The notes under the pieces are model-generated. The model had not been told where the DNA came from. It worked only from the letters and a program-made list of their open reading frames with translations, and ran no database searches. Both the position numbers and the translations under genes were made by a program. A DNA stretch of 20,731 nt from Alphaproteobacteria bacterium. GTDB taxonomy: Bacteria; Pseudomonadota; Alphaproteobacteria; Micropepsales; Micropepsaceae. This document shows positions 7,299 to 15,521 of the stretch, one piece after another. The stretch is taken from the NCBI GenBank assembly GCA_003451645.1, contig DMER01000089.1, positions 1-20,731 of the forward strand, given 5' to 3'. Positions within the stretch are counted from its first letter, which is position 1; each line of letters begins with the position of its first letter.

Positions 7299-8570
7299 GT
7301 GACCGTAAAGCGAAAGCTAACGACGATAATGTGTGCCGATGTGGTGGGCTATTCCCGTCTCATGGGCGTGGATGAGCCCGGGACCTTGCGCCGCCTCAAA
7401 GGCTGCCGCGAGTTGATGGCAGGGTTTATCGAGCATCATCATGGGCGCGTGGTCAGCTGGTCGGGCGATGCGGTGCTTGCCGATTTTGCCTCCGTAGTCG
7501 AGGCGGTGCAGTGCGCCATTGAAGTTCAGCGCGAACTCAAAGCCCGCAACGAGACGGTGCCGGATGCTGAGCGCATGGAGTTTCGAATTTGCGTCAATGT
7601 CGGCGACGTCATGGTCGAGGAGCACGACATTTTCGGCGAGGGGGTGAACATCGCGGCGCGCTTGCAGACTTTGGCACCACCCGGCGGAATCCTGATCTCC
7701 GGCGCGGTGCATGAGCAAGTCAAGAACAAGCTCTCGGTCGGCTTCGACTTCCTCGGCCGCCAGCAGGTCAAGAACATAGCGCAGGAAGTCCCGGCCTATG
7801 TCGTCTTGCATGGCGCGGTGGCGCAAGCTGCAACGCTGGCAGCATTGACGGACGCTCAGCTTACGGAGGAAACGGCGAGCCGTTTGGCCGTGTCTAGAGC
7901 TGTGCTCCTGCGCCGGATTGGTGCCGGGTCGGTTGATGCTGCGCTGGCCGGCGGCTTGGTGTTCGGGATAGCCGTTGCGCTATCGGCCGCGGGTGCCCCA
8001 TTTGCCAAGACGGCGTTGCCCTTCGGCTTCCTGACCAGTGAGCGCGTGGTCGTGCAAGGCGAACCTGAAACCGAAATCAAAGAGGGTGGCGCGCTCGTTG
8101 TCACCCGCACACCAACAACCGTCAATCGCACTTTGCTCGGGCTGGCCACTGAGACCTACCGTATTTGGGAGATCGAAAGCGTCCGTACGCGGACAGACGC
8201 TGGCAAGCCGCTCAATCCTGCCGAAACGCGCACCTCTCGGACAGAAGAGCAGATCTATCCGCGCTCCGGCCGGCCAGTTGATCCGCCGCATTGGCTATGG
8301 TTTGCGATCGGTGCTTATTTGGTCTTGATGATAGTGACGGAAGGCGTGGGGACCCGCCGAGTGTCGCCAGGCAAGGCTGTGTTTGGACTGAGAGTAACCG
8401 ACACTAAAGGGAAGGCGACGGGGCTGTTGACGGCTTTGGTCCGCAACGCTGCGAAGCTTGTGTCGCTCCCTCCCTTGATGGCAGGCTTTCTCTTGGCCTT
8501 CCGCACGCGCCAGGCGCAAGCCTTTCACGACCTTTTGGCCGGCGCGGTCGTCACCGAGAAAACCAAGTAA
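7299..8570 (+). CDS. Class III nucleotidyl cyclase fused to an RDD-type membrane domain
   Basis: The gene starts at GTG. Residues 5-172 of 423 form a class III adenylyl/guanylyl cyclase catalytic domain. The metal-binding aspartates D14 ('ADVVGYSRLM') and D57 ('SGDAVLADF') are present, as are the adenine-selecting aspartate D110 and the transition-state pair N117/R121 ('DIFGEGVNIAAR'). The lysine that normally helps select ATP, three residues before the Gly of 'GD', is S53 here. The C-terminal half resembles an RDD domain: 'RRIGAGSVDAALAG' opens a first membrane helix (about 208-230), then comes a polar stretch of about 100 residues, a second helix (331-350), 'SPGKAVFGLRV', a third hydrophobic segment (383-401) and 'RQAQAFHDLLAG'. 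The expected product is cAMP made at the inner membrane. The catalytic domain lies at the N-terminus and is presumably cytoplasmic. The ligand or partner of the RDD part is unknown. Confidence 0.9.
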   Translation: MTVKRKLTTIMCADVVGYSRLMGVDEPGTLRRLKGCRELMAGFIEHHHGRVVSWSGDAVLADFASVVEAVQCAIEVQRELKARNETVPDAERMEFRICVNVGDVMVEEHDIFGEGVNIAARLQTLAPPGGILISGAVHEQVKNKLSVGFDFLGRQQVKNIAQEVPAYVVLHGAVAQAATLAALTDAQLTEETASRLAVSRAVLLRRIGAGSVDAALAGGLVFGIAVALSAAGAPFAKTALPFGFLTSERVVVQGEPETEIKEGGALVVTRTPTTVNRTLLGLATETYRIWEIESVRTRTDAGKPLNPAETRTSRTEEQIYPRSGRPVDPPHWLWFAIGAYLVLMIVTEGVGTRRVSPGKAVFGLRVTDTKGKATGLLTALVRNAAKLVSLPPLMAGFLLAFRTRQAQAFHDLLAGAVVTEKTK

Positions 8571-8587
8571 TCAGCTCACGTTCCCTC

Positions 8588-8624
8588 GAAAAAGAGGCGC
8601 CCATCTTGCGATGAGCGCCCCTTT
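8588..8624. terminator. Bidirectional terminator between cyclase gene and sppA
   Basis: The imperfect stem AAAG-GGCGC-CATC / GATG-GCGCC-CTTT (8591-8624, loop TTGC) sits between two convergent genes. On the minus strand it is followed by CTTTTTC (8588-8594 complemented), a good U-tract for sppA. On the plus strand the tail is the weaker CTTTCTTG. Confidence 0.8.
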
Positions 8625-8666
8625 CTTGTGGTGTCCGGGCCCGGAGTTTGATCAGGGCCGTCGCGT

Positions 8667-10454
8667 CTATTCAACCTTTTGCGGTTGCGCCTTCAGTTGA
8701 GCGCCTTGTGCGCGGCTTTCGTCACGCAGCTGGAGCAGCGCGTCGCGAACGGCAGGCGTGTCCAAAATCTCGGCCATCAGCGCGAGCGTGCGTACGACTG
8801 AGGTCGACGTACCAAAAGCCTCTGAAATCGCTTCCGCCGGAGTCTTCACGCGCGGGAAGCGCTTCAATGTCACGCTGTCCTTCTCCGCGACACCGGCCAG
8901 CTTCTTGGCTTCGTCCAGCGCCTGGCGGAAGCCGCCAAGCTCGTCGACCAGTCCACGCTCCTTCGCGTCGGCGCCAGTCCAGACGCGGCCCTTGGCAACG
9001 TCACGGATCTTTTCCAAAGCCATCTTGCGGCCTTCGGCAACCTTCGCGGTGAAGTCGTTGTAGATAGCATCCAAGCTCGCATCCAGTTTGGCGCGTTGTT
9101 CCGGCGTGAAGCCTTGAACATCCGAGTTGATCAGCGCGTTCGTGCCCTCGTGGAGTTCGCGAACATTGATCCCCAGAAGCTCATAGGTCTTGCCTAGAAC
9201 CAACTTGCCACTCAGCACGCCGATCGATCCGGTGATCGTGGATGGGCTCGCATAGATCTTGTCGGCCGAGAGCGAGACATAATAGCCACCCGAGGCTGCG
9301 ACATTGCCCATGCTGACTACGACCTTTTTGCCAGCTTTCTGCGCCTTGCGAACTGCTTGCAAGATTTGGTCGGAGGCAAGAGCCGAACCGCCCGGCGAGT
9401 TCACCCGGAACAAAATCACCTTGATGTTCTTGTCTTCCGTTGCGTCGCGGAAAGCCTTGGCCACGGTGTCGCCACCGATCGAGCGCGAGCCGCCAAAGCC
9501 GCCATCTTCGGACTTGCCGTCTTGGATGCCGCCTTCGCCGGTGATCAGTGCGATGGAGGAGGTGCCGCCGCCCATCTCATCCTTAAACCAAGGATGACCA
9601 GCCTTTTCGAGATAATCGCTGTATTTGATCAGCTTTGCGTCCTTGCCGGCTTTGGACAGAGCTGCCTCTTTGGCTTCGTCATCATAGCCTTGCTTGTCGA
9701 TCAGCTTGGCATCCAGCGCCGCTTGCGTCAGATGCGGCCCCGAATTGACGAGAGCGACATACTCCTCCGTCGACATTTTGCGGTCCGCTGCGATTGCGGT
9801 TGTCGCATTGTCAAAGATCGACTTCAGCAGGCGCTGGGTCGCTTCGCGGTGTGCCGGCGTATAGTCGTCCGCCAAGTAGGGAGCACCCGCGTTCTTATAC
9901 TCATAGCGTTGCCCGATCTCGGCCTTGGCCTCGATCTTGTCGAGCAGATTCTTGAAGAACATTGTTTGGGAAGCGATGCCGGCTGTGCCCAGCTCGCTCA
10001 CCGGCTGAAGCCAAATTTCGTCCGCAGACGAGGCGAGCCAGTACTCACCAATGCCATTGGAATAAAAAGCCTGGGCAAAGACCACCACAAACTTTTTCTT
10101 GGCCTTGAACGAGCGGATTGCGTCGCGAATTTCCTCGACATGCGCGCCCGCAATGCTACCGCCCCCGATGCGCAAGAGCGCACCCTTTACCCGGTCGTCA
10201 TTCTCAGCCTTGGCCAGAGCGGCCACAATGTTGATGACCGAGGGGCCTTCATCCGCAAAAGGATTTTCAGAGCGCGAGTCCACAACATTGGTGCGGAAGT
10301 CGAGCTCAAGCACCGCCAGCTTCGGTACTGAACGGTCAGGCCCGGCAAAGGCGCCGATCAGGCCCGAAATCAGGGCCACAATCACCAGGAAGATAATGAT
10401 CGAGGCGAAGAAATTGAAAATTCCCGCCAAGCGCGCCAAAAACCAAGACCACAT
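8667..10454 (-). CDS. sppA: Signal peptide peptidase SppA, long (67K) type
   Basis: SppA is a membrane-anchored serine protease that degrades cleaved signal peptides. The ATG at 10454 is preferred over an upstream in-frame TTG (10496), because GGAGGGG lies 8 nt before it and the protein then starts with a single membrane anchor (about residues 12-37) at the normal place. The 595-residue product has two tandem peptidase-S49 domains, as in the E. coli enzyme. The catalytic lysine K187 ('YEYKNAGAPY') is in the N-terminal domain and the nucleophile S388 ('NVAASGGYY') in the C-terminal one. Their separation of 201 residues is close to that of E. coli K209/S409. 'VNSPGGSALASDQI' is the usual S49 strand. 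The YpfJ-type gene lies 149 bp upstream on the same strand, and read-through from it is possible. A bidirectional terminator follows sppA. Confidence 0.95.
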   Translation of the reverse strand: MWSWFLARLAGIFNFFASIIIFLVIVALISGLIGAFAGPDRSVPKLAVLELDFRTNVVDSRSENPFADEGPSVINIVAALAKAENDDRVKGALLRIGGGSIAGAHVEEIRDAIRSFKAKKKFVVVFAQAFYSNGIGEYWLASSADEIWLQPVSELGTAGIASQTMFFKNLLDKIEAKAEIGQRYEYKNAGAPYLADDYTPAHREATQRLLKSIFDNATTAIAADRKMSTEEYVALVNSGPHLTQAALDAKLIDKQGYDDEAKEAALSKAGKDAKLIKYSDYLEKAGHPWFKDEMGGGTSSIALITGEGGIQDGKSEDGGFGGSRSIGGDTVAKAFRDATEDKNIKVILFRVNSPGGSALASDQILQAVRKAQKAGKKVVVSMGNVAASGGYYVSLSADKIYASPSTITGSIGVLSGKLVLGKTYELLGINVRELHEGTNALINSDVQGFTPEQRAKLDASLDAIYNDFTAKVAEGRKMALEKIRDVAKGRVWTGADAKERGLVDELGGFRQALDEAKKLAGVAEKDSVTLKRFPRVKTPAEAISEAFGTSTSVVRTLALMAEILDTPAVRDALLQLRDESRAQGAQLKAQPQKVE

Positions 10455-10476
10455 AAGAGCCACCCCTCCAGACAGA

Positions 10477-10510
10477 CTAGCGTTATAATACCGCAAAAAA
10501 AGTCAATGTC
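10477..10510 (-). promoter_or_regulatory. Possible sppA promoter region
   Basis: Read on the minus strand, an AT-rich patch upstream of sppA contains TTGACT (complement of 10501-10506) and TATTAT/TATAAC just downstream. The spacing is shorter than the usual 16-18 bp, so only the general location is suggested. Confidence 0.3.
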
Positions 10511-10603
10511 CCGATCAACGAAATGGGAGCAAATGCTTCGGACCGCAAGCGCGGCCAAATTATCACACCGCTCAAAAACGCCCTCACCCATCCGCGCCAC
10601 GTG

Positions 10604-11476
10604 CTATAGCGGACCGGAAAACGTATTGCATGTGTCCATCGTGCCGGACTGCAAGCCCTTGGTAAACCAGCGCATTCGCTGTTCGGAGCTGCCGTGGGTG
10701 AAACTTTCCGGAACGATCCGGCCTTGCGCCTGCTGCTGCAGCCGGTCATCGCCCACAGCGGATGCCGCCGCCAGACCTTCTTGAATGTCGCCTTGCTCCA
10801 TAGACCGGAATTGGGCGTCTTCGTTGCGTGCCCACACACCCGCCAGGCAATCGGCGTGCAGTTCCAGCCGCACAGACCACTCATTTGCTTCGGCTTCGCT
10901 GGCTGCTCGTGAGCGGCGCGCGTTTACCTTCTGCGAGATCCCTAAGACGGTCTGGATATGGTGTCCGACCTCATGCGCAATCACGTAGGCTTGCGCGAAA
11001 TCCCCTGGCGCGCCAAATTTGCGGTCGAGCTCCACAAAGAAGGACAGGTCGATATAGATTTTCTGATCTGCCGGACAGTAAAATGGTCCCATGCCCGCCT
11101 GGCCATTCCCGCACGCTGTCTCAGTTTCTCCGGTGTAAAGGACGAGCTTTGGCGGGGGGTATTGCTGACCTTCCCGAGCGAAATACTGCGACCAGACGAC
11201 CTCTGTGCTGGTGAGGACTTTGCCCGACCGCTCGCGCAGTGTGGCTTCGGTTTGCCCTTCTTGATAGGGTTTGCCAGGTTCGGCCGGAGCACTTTGTGCG
11301 CCCGGCTGCTGGCCCACCTGCCGAAGCAATTGCTGGGGGTCAATCCCCATCACCAGGGCCGCAACAAAGAGAATTATCAACCCGACGCCGCCAATTTGCC
11401 CTCCGCGCCGCAGGACGGACCTCTGACCCCGGCGGTCCTCGACATTTGAACTTTCCTGGTGGTGGTCGAGTTTCAC
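10604..11476 (-). CDS. ypfJ: Neutral zinc metallopeptidase, YpfJ family
   Basis: The 290-residue protein belongs to the putative neutral zinc metallopeptidase family (PF04228). The GTG at 11476 is chosen as start because the family begins with a short basic segment and 'ESSNVEDRRG', seen here at residues 8-17, and because GGGGGA lies 7 nt upstream. The longer frame to 11608 adds residues unlike the family. One membrane helix (about 28-44, 'IGGVGLIILFVAALVMG') anchors the protein. The active site is HEVGHH at 168-173 (H168, E169, H172), with 'ELHADCLAG' (204-212) supplying the likely third zinc ligand. 'GPFYCPADQKIYIDLSFF' is also diagnostic. Cysteines 122, 134, 210 and 283 could form disulfides if the domain is periplasmic. 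The physiological substrate of the family is not established. Confidence 0.92.
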   Translation of the reverse strand: MKLDHHQESSNVEDRRGQRSVLRRGGQIGGVGLIILFVAALVMGIDPQQLLRQVGQQPGAQSAPAEPGKPYQEGQTEATLRERSGKVLTSTEVVWSQYFAREGQQYPPPKLVLYTGETETACGNGQAGMGPFYCPADQKIYIDLSFFVELDRKFGAPGDFAQAYVIAHEVGHHIQTVLGISQKVNARRSRAASEAEANEWSVRLELHADCLAGVWARNEDAQFRSMEQGDIQEGLAAASAVGDDRLQQQAQGRIVPESFTHGSSEQRMRWFTKGLQSGTMDTCNTFSGPL

Positions 11477-11541
11477 GTGTATCCCCCGTCTATTTTTCGC
11501 CCGTCTTCGACACTTCAGAACGCTATCTTGCCAAAAGTTTA

Positions 11542-11566
11542 GGCCGGTGTCAGCCGGACACAGGCC
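11542..11566. repeat. Inverted repeat in the ypfJ / deacetylase divergent region
   Basis: GGCC-g-GTGTC (11542-11551) and GACAC-a-GGCC (11557-11566) form 10-base arms with one mismatch around the 5-nt centre AGCCG. It sits mid-way between two divergent genes with no T-tract, so an operator or an mRNA hairpin is likelier than a terminator. Its function is unknown. Confidence 0.5.
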
Positions 11567-11586
11567 CGCTCTCGAATGCACAGGTT

Positions 11587-11620
11587 TAAACATTTCCCTT
11601 GCGTCCAAGAGTAAACATTT
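11587..11620 (+). repeat. Direct repeat TAAACATTT upstream of the deacetylase gene
   Basis: TAAACATTT occurs at 11587-11595 and again at 11612-11620, 25 bp apart start to start, 47 bp before the deacetylase start codon. This could be a pair of regulator half-sites; no known regulator is assigned. Confidence 0.4.
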
Positions 11621-11666
11621 GCGACCATGAAAAAGTGGTGCAGCACTCGGGCACCATTGGGGGTTT

Positions 11667-12584
11667 ATGATGGGTGCGCGGGATAGGGCTCAGACGGCGA
11701 AGAGACGCGGCACAGCGTTGCGGTGGGCAGGGGCTTTGGCACTCAGCACCGCGATCGTGATGTTTGCGCCAGCCTCGTTCCCCGATCCGGCCTCCGCCCA
11801 GTTCCAAGAGGCGAATATCCATCATTCGGGCTTACTCGGTACTAAGACCTTGGCGCTGACCTTTGACGATGGGCCGTCCCGGTTTACGGGCGAATTGCTC
11901 GACATCCTCAAGGCCCACAATATCAAGGCGACGTTCTTTGTCCTGGGACGTCAGGCTGAGCGTTTCCCAACCTTACTCGCGCGTATGCGAGACGAAGGCC
12001 ACGTGATCGCTAATCACTCGACGACCCATGCGCGTCTCGGACGCAAATATAGCCGCAATGCGGACATGCTGTTGGCCGAAGTGGGCGATACGCATGAGGT
12101 GATCGCGCCATTCCTGCGGCCTGGCCAAGGGCTCTACTTCCGCGCGCCCTATGGCTTCTGGCGGGTCTCGCATGCCGAGACTCTCAACGCCGATCCGGTG
12201 TTGCGCCATTATGTAGGCCCGGTGTTCTGGGATATTGGCGGGCACACGTCCATCGATGGTGAGGGTAAGGCGTCCGCCTCGGCTGACTGGGATTGCTGGC
12301 GCCGGGAATGGACGGCGGAGGAGTGCGAGGTTGGCTATATGCGCGAGATCGCCCGGAAGAAGGGCGGCGTGGCGCTGTTCCATGACGTGCGGGAGCGCAC
12401 GATCAAGATGGTTGAGACAATGATACCCGTCCTCGTCGCGGACGGCTATCGCTTTGTCACGCTGGATCAAGTTCCCGCCTACGATCAGTACAAGACACCT
12501 CAGGATTTGCCGAGTGTGCCCGTCGCCTCGCTCGAGGGCCGTCAGCTTGCGGACAATAGCCCGCGCTGGACCTGGGTTCAGTAA
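11667..12584 (+). CDS. Exported polysaccharide deacetylase (NodB homology domain)
   Basis: This carbohydrate esterase family 4 enzyme has 305 residues. The N-terminus carries basic residues, a hydrophobic stretch (about 19-36) and 'ASA' at 42-44, consistent with a signal peptide and periplasmic or secreted location. The five catalytic motifs are present. 'TFDDGP' is at 65-70 (D67 base, D68 metal). 'HSTTH' is at 117-121 (H117, H121 metal ligands). 'RAPYG' is at 159-163. The aromatic/Asp motif is around 'FWDIGG' and 'DWDCW' (188-211). 'LFHD' is at 237-240 (H239). The family removes acetyl groups from peptidoglycan, chitin oligomers or exopolysaccharide, and the substrate cannot be told here. 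Two tandem ATGs (11667, 11670) are possible. GGGGG at 11659-11663 suits the second better, a difference of one residue. Confidence 0.92.
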   Translation: MMGARDRAQTAKRRGTALRWAGALALSTAIVMFAPASFPDPASAQFQEANIHHSGLLGTKTLALTFDDGPSRFTGELLDILKAHNIKATFFVLGRQAERFPTLLARMRDEGHVIANHSTTHARLGRKYSRNADMLLAEVGDTHEVIAPFLRPGQGLYFRAPYGFWRVSHAETLNADPVLRHYVGPVFWDIGGHTSIDGEGKASASADWDCWRREWTAEECEVGYMREIARKKGGVALFHDVRERTIKMVETMIPVLVADGYRFVTLDQVPAYDQYKTPQDLPSVPVASLEGRQLADNSPRWTWVQ

Positions 12585-12644
12585 GCCAAGAAGCAGCGGT
12601 CTGAGCGTCGTGGCGCCGTGCCTGAACATACGCATTCGCCGAAC

Positions 12645-12675
12645 AAAATGAGGCGCCCGGATTGCTCCGGACGCC
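12645..12675 (-). terminator. Terminator of the opp operon
   Basis: GGCG-c-CCGGA / TCCGG-a-CGCC (12652-12661 and 12666-12675, loop TTGC) lies between convergent genes. On the minus strand the hairpin is followed by an ATTTTG tract (complement of 12644-12649), which suits termination after oppA. The plus side lacks a T-tract. Confidence 0.75.
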
Positions 12676-12699
12676 CCATATCCTCATATAGTACAAGGG

Positions 12700-14391
12700 C
12701 TATTTCAGCGACCCGGCCCGCGCGGAGATCGTAGCGGCCTCGGGCCCCAAATCCAAGTAGCGAGCCCGGTTGATCACGCGAGCATTCTCTACAAAGCCCT
12801 TCACATAGGACTTCACCAATTTGCGCTCGAACTGGTGGATGTTTGGCGTGGCGGGCAGGTCGCGCAGCAGGAGCGCATTCATCTTGCCCAGGATCTCGCC
12901 ACGCTTCACAGGGTCCTTCTCATTGTCGGAGGCGATCATGAGCGCATCATATTCGGGGTTGTTATAGCCCGGATAATTCTGTGCCTTGGTCGTGCTCTCG
13001 AACAAGAACAGGATGTTCTTGGCGTCATTATAGTCCCAGACCCAGCCAGCCTGACCGACATCGTAGTTCTTGGTCTGCAGGGTCTTGTAGTGGACGGCCG
13101 TGTCTTGGCTCATGATCTCGGCATCCACGTAAATCTCCTGCCACATCGACTGCACAAAGACAGCCTGACGCTTGGCATCCGCTGTGTTGCCAATGTTGAA
13201 GGTTAGCTTCAGACGCTTGTTGGGGCCGTAACCTGCGGCCTCCATAAGTTTGCGGGCTTCCGCGCGGCGTTGCTCAAACGGCATGTCGGCGAAGAAAACC
13301 TTGTGCGACATGTCGGCATTGGCCATGCCCGGCGGGAAGAACGACACCGCAGGAACACCTAACGCACCTTGAAAGACCTTCTCCAGCATCGTCTTGCGGT
13401 CGATCGACATGGCAAGCGCTTTGCGGATGCGCACATCGTCGAACGGCTTCCGGGTCATGTTGAAGACCGTGTAGAAGACGGCCAGATAGGTGTAGCTGCG
13501 CGCCTCGGACTTTAGTGTCGGGTTGGCGCGGATGCGCGCGAGCTCGGCGATTGGCCAGCGCTCATGCATGTCAAGCTCACCCGCTTGAAAGCGGCGGAAT
13601 GCGGCCGGATCGTCTTGCGTTGGGAAATAGACCACACCGTCCAGCTTCACATTGGCAGCGTCGTAGAATTTCGGGTTCTTGGCCGCGATCACGCGGTCAT
13701 TCTGGCGCCACTCCTTGAGCATGAACGGTCCATTCGTGACCATATTGCCGGCGCGGCTCCATTTGTCGCCATGCTTGTCATAGGCATGTTTGGGGATCGG
13801 GTAGGTCGTGTAATGCGTGAGCAGCTCTGGCAAATAGGGCGCCGGCTTTTCGAGTTCGATGACCAAGGTTTTGGCATCGATCGCCTTCACACCCAACTGC
13901 GCTGGTGGGATCTTGCCCGTATTGACCGCGCGTGCGCCTTTGATCGGGAATAGAACTTGCGCGTATTCGCGCGCATTGGCGGGATTGAGGATGCGCTGAA
14001 AGGCAAAGACAAAGTCATTGGCCGTCACAGGCACACCGTCCGACCAGGTGTGCGGACGAATGGTGAAGGTCCAGGACAAACCATCGGGTGCAGTCTTCAC
14101 GCTGTCTGCGGCACCAAGGATCGGCTTGGCCGCCGCATCCTCTGTGTAAAGTCCCATGAACAAATCGCCGATAATGTTGTTCTCCCAGGTGCCGGTCGCT
14201 GAGTGGGGGTCGAGGCTGTTGGGTTCCGCGCCATTGCCGCGGATCAAGATCTTCTGCTGCGCGCTGGCCATATTGGCGAGGGCAAGCCCCAAGATCGTCA
14301 CAAACATCAGCGCGGCAAACCATGCCAGTCGCGGTTGGGCGGTCTTTCTGGCAGCAACCGCTTTTGCGCGGGGTCGGTGATAAGGCGTCAC
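12700..14391 (-). CDS. oppA: Oligopeptide-binding protein OppA (SBP family 5)
   Basis: This is the periplasmic solute-binding subunit of a peptide ABC importer. The 563-residue protein starts at GTG, with a strong GGGAGGA ribosome binding site 7 nt upstream. It has a long basic N-region, a hydrophobic core (about 22-40) and a signal peptidase I site after 'ASA' (residue 44). No lipobox cysteine is present. The mature start 'ILIRGNGAEPNSLDPHSATG' and motifs such as 'WTFTIRPHTWSDGVPVTAND', 'TNGPFMLKEW' and 'PFDDVRIRKALAMSIDR' align collinearly with E. coli OppA. This supports Opp rather than a nickel or dipeptide binder, although exact ligand size cannot be inferred. It is the last gene of the cluster, separated from oppF by 128 bp that may contain its own promoter. 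oppA commonly needs higher expression than the membrane subunits. Confidence 0.93.
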   Translation of the reverse strand: MTPYHRPRAKAVAARKTAQPRLAWFAALMFVTILGLALANMASAQQKILIRGNGAEPNSLDPHSATGTWENNIIGDLFMGLYTEDAAAKPILGAADSVKTAPDGLSWTFTIRPHTWSDGVPVTANDFVFAFQRILNPANAREYAQVLFPIKGARAVNTGKIPPAQLGVKAIDAKTLVIELEKPAPYLPELLTHYTTYPIPKHAYDKHGDKWSRAGNMVTNGPFMLKEWRQNDRVIAAKNPKFYDAANVKLDGVVYFPTQDDPAAFRRFQAGELDMHERWPIAELARIRANPTLKSEARSYTYLAVFYTVFNMTRKPFDDVRIRKALAMSIDRKTMLEKVFQGALGVPAVSFFPPGMANADMSHKVFFADMPFEQRRAEARKLMEAAGYGPNKRLKLTFNIGNTADAKRQAVFVQSMWQEIYVDAEIMSQDTAVHYKTLQTKNYDVGQAGWVWDYNDAKNILFLFESTTKAQNYPGYNNPEYDALMIASDNEKDPVKRGEILGKMNALLLRDLPATPNIHQFERKLVKSYVKGFVENARVINRARYLDLGPEAATISARAGSLK

Positions 14392-14424
14392 TAAGGTGTC
14401 CTCCCATTAGACGTTATGGCCGGG

Positions 14425-14430
14425 AATATA
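14425..14430 (-). promoter_or_regulatory. Possible -10 element for oppA
   Basis: On the minus strand TATATT lies 33 bases before the oppA start codon. The hexamer 17 bp upstream (TCGATT) is a poor -35, so this is only a candidate for an internal oppA promoter. Confidence 0.3.
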
Positions 14431-14476
14431 GGTCTTGTACCGCAACCAATCGAGTAGCAATCACGACAGAAAATGA

Positions 14477-14517
14477 TGACAAAGTTGCGGCCCGTTGATC
14501 TTGCCGAACTGACAAAG
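14477..14517. repeat. Direct repeat TGACAAAG between oppF and oppA
   Basis: TGACAAAG occurs at 14477-14484 and 14510-14517, exactly 33 bp apart (about three helical turns), upstream of the candidate oppA -10. It could be a regulator site pair or chance. Confidence 0.4.
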
Positions 14518-14519
14518 CG

Positions 14520-15521
14520 TCAGTCCGGAAAATGGCAGGCTACGAGGTGATCCGCGCTCCCACCGCGCGGTTCCAACTTCGGGATTTCAGCCGCGCATTT
14601 GGCTTGTGCTTTGGGGCAGCGGGTCCGAAACACGCAGCCCGATGGCGGATTGAGCGGGGAGGGCAAGTCGCCCTGGAGCACGATCCGGCGCTTTTCGCGC
14701 TCGACGGTGGGGTCAGGGACCGGCGCTGCCGATAGCAGCGCTTGCGTGTAGGGGTGACGCGGCCGCGCGTTGAGTGCCGTTGAGTCGGCGATCTCCATCA
14801 CCTTGCCCAAATAGAGCACCAGCACGCGATGGCTCACATGGCGCACAACCGCCAGATCGTGGCTGATGAAAATGAGCGAAATGCCGAACTCTTTCTGCAA
14901 GTCGCCCAGCAAATTGATGATCTGCGCACGGATAGAGACATCGAGCGCTGAGACCGGTTCGTCCGCGATGATGAGCTTGGGCCGCAAGATCATCGCGCGC
15001 GCAATGCCGATGCGCTGATTCTGCCCGCCAGAGAATTCGTGCGGGTAACGGTTGATCATCTGCGGCAGAAGACCAACCTTGGCCATGATTTCTTCGACGC
15101 GGCGGCGGCGTTCGTCCCGGCCGATGCCGGGTTCGAACGTATCCAGCGGCTCCGCGATAATGTCACCCGCCGTCATCCGCGGATTGAGGCTGGCGAGAGG
15201 GTCTTGGAACACGATCTGCAGCGACTGCCGCTTGGGCTTCATCTTGGCACGGGAAAAGCCTGCGATGTTCTCACCCAGCCAGACGACCTGGCCTGCCGTC
15301 GGTTTGATCAGCTGCAAGACCGCGCGGCCGATTGTCGACTTGCCGGAGCCGGACTCGCCTACCACGCCCAAGGTCTCGCCCGCGCGCACATCGAAGGACA
15401 CGCCATCAACGGCTTTCAGCGCCAATTGGCGGCCAAACAGCCCTCCTTGGCGGACCGGGAAATAGACCTTCAGCCCACGGACGGATAGGAGCGCGCTCGA
15501 CGTTGCAGCGGGCTTACTCAT
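14520..15521 (-). CDS. oppF: Oligopeptide ABC transporter ATPase OppF
   Basis: The second ATPase subunit of the importer has 333 residues. The ATG at 15521 overlaps the oppD stop codon (ATGA), indicating translational coupling. The longer frame upstream to 15638 lies inside oppD and is rejected. Walker A 'GESGSGKS' is at 55-62, the Q-loop 'VFQDP' at 104-108, and the signature 'FSGGQNQR' at 163-170, where N168 replaces the usual R of SGGQRQR. Walker B 'LIIADEP' is at 183-189 and the switch histidine is H221. The oligopeptide-transporter C-terminal extension includes '[15 protein letters not shown]' and a last Cys, giving C296, C302, C309 and C329. This Cys pattern is associated with a [4Fe-4S] site in OppD-type subunits. 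It acts on the cytoplasmic face as a heterodimer with OppD. Confidence 0.94.
   Translation of the reverse strand: MSKPAATSSALLSVRGLKVYFPVRQGGLFGRQLALKAVDGVSFDVRAGETLGVVGESGSGKSTIGRAVLQLIKPTAGQVVWLGENIAGFSRAKMKPKRQSLQIVFQDPLASLNPRMTAGDIIAEPLDTFEPGIGRDERRRRVEEIMAKVGLLPQMINRYPHEFSGGQNQRIGIARAMILRPKLIIADEPVSALDVSIRAQIINLLGDLQKEFGISLIFISHDLAVVRHVSHRVLVLYLGKVMEIADSTALNARPRHPYTQALLSAAPVPDPTVEREKRRIVLQGDLPSPLNPPSGCVFRTRCPKAQAKCAAEIPKLEPRGGSADHLVACHFPD

Noticed and set aside
9357..10331. 324-codon plus-strand frame opposite sppA
   Set aside because: Entirely inside sppA, which has both catalytic residues and family length; the antisense product has no recognisable fold.
11477..11608. N-terminal extension of the YpfJ-type protein
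   Set aside because: The extra 44 residues do not resemble the family. The GTG at 11476 has a good ribosome binding site and gives the usual N-terminus.
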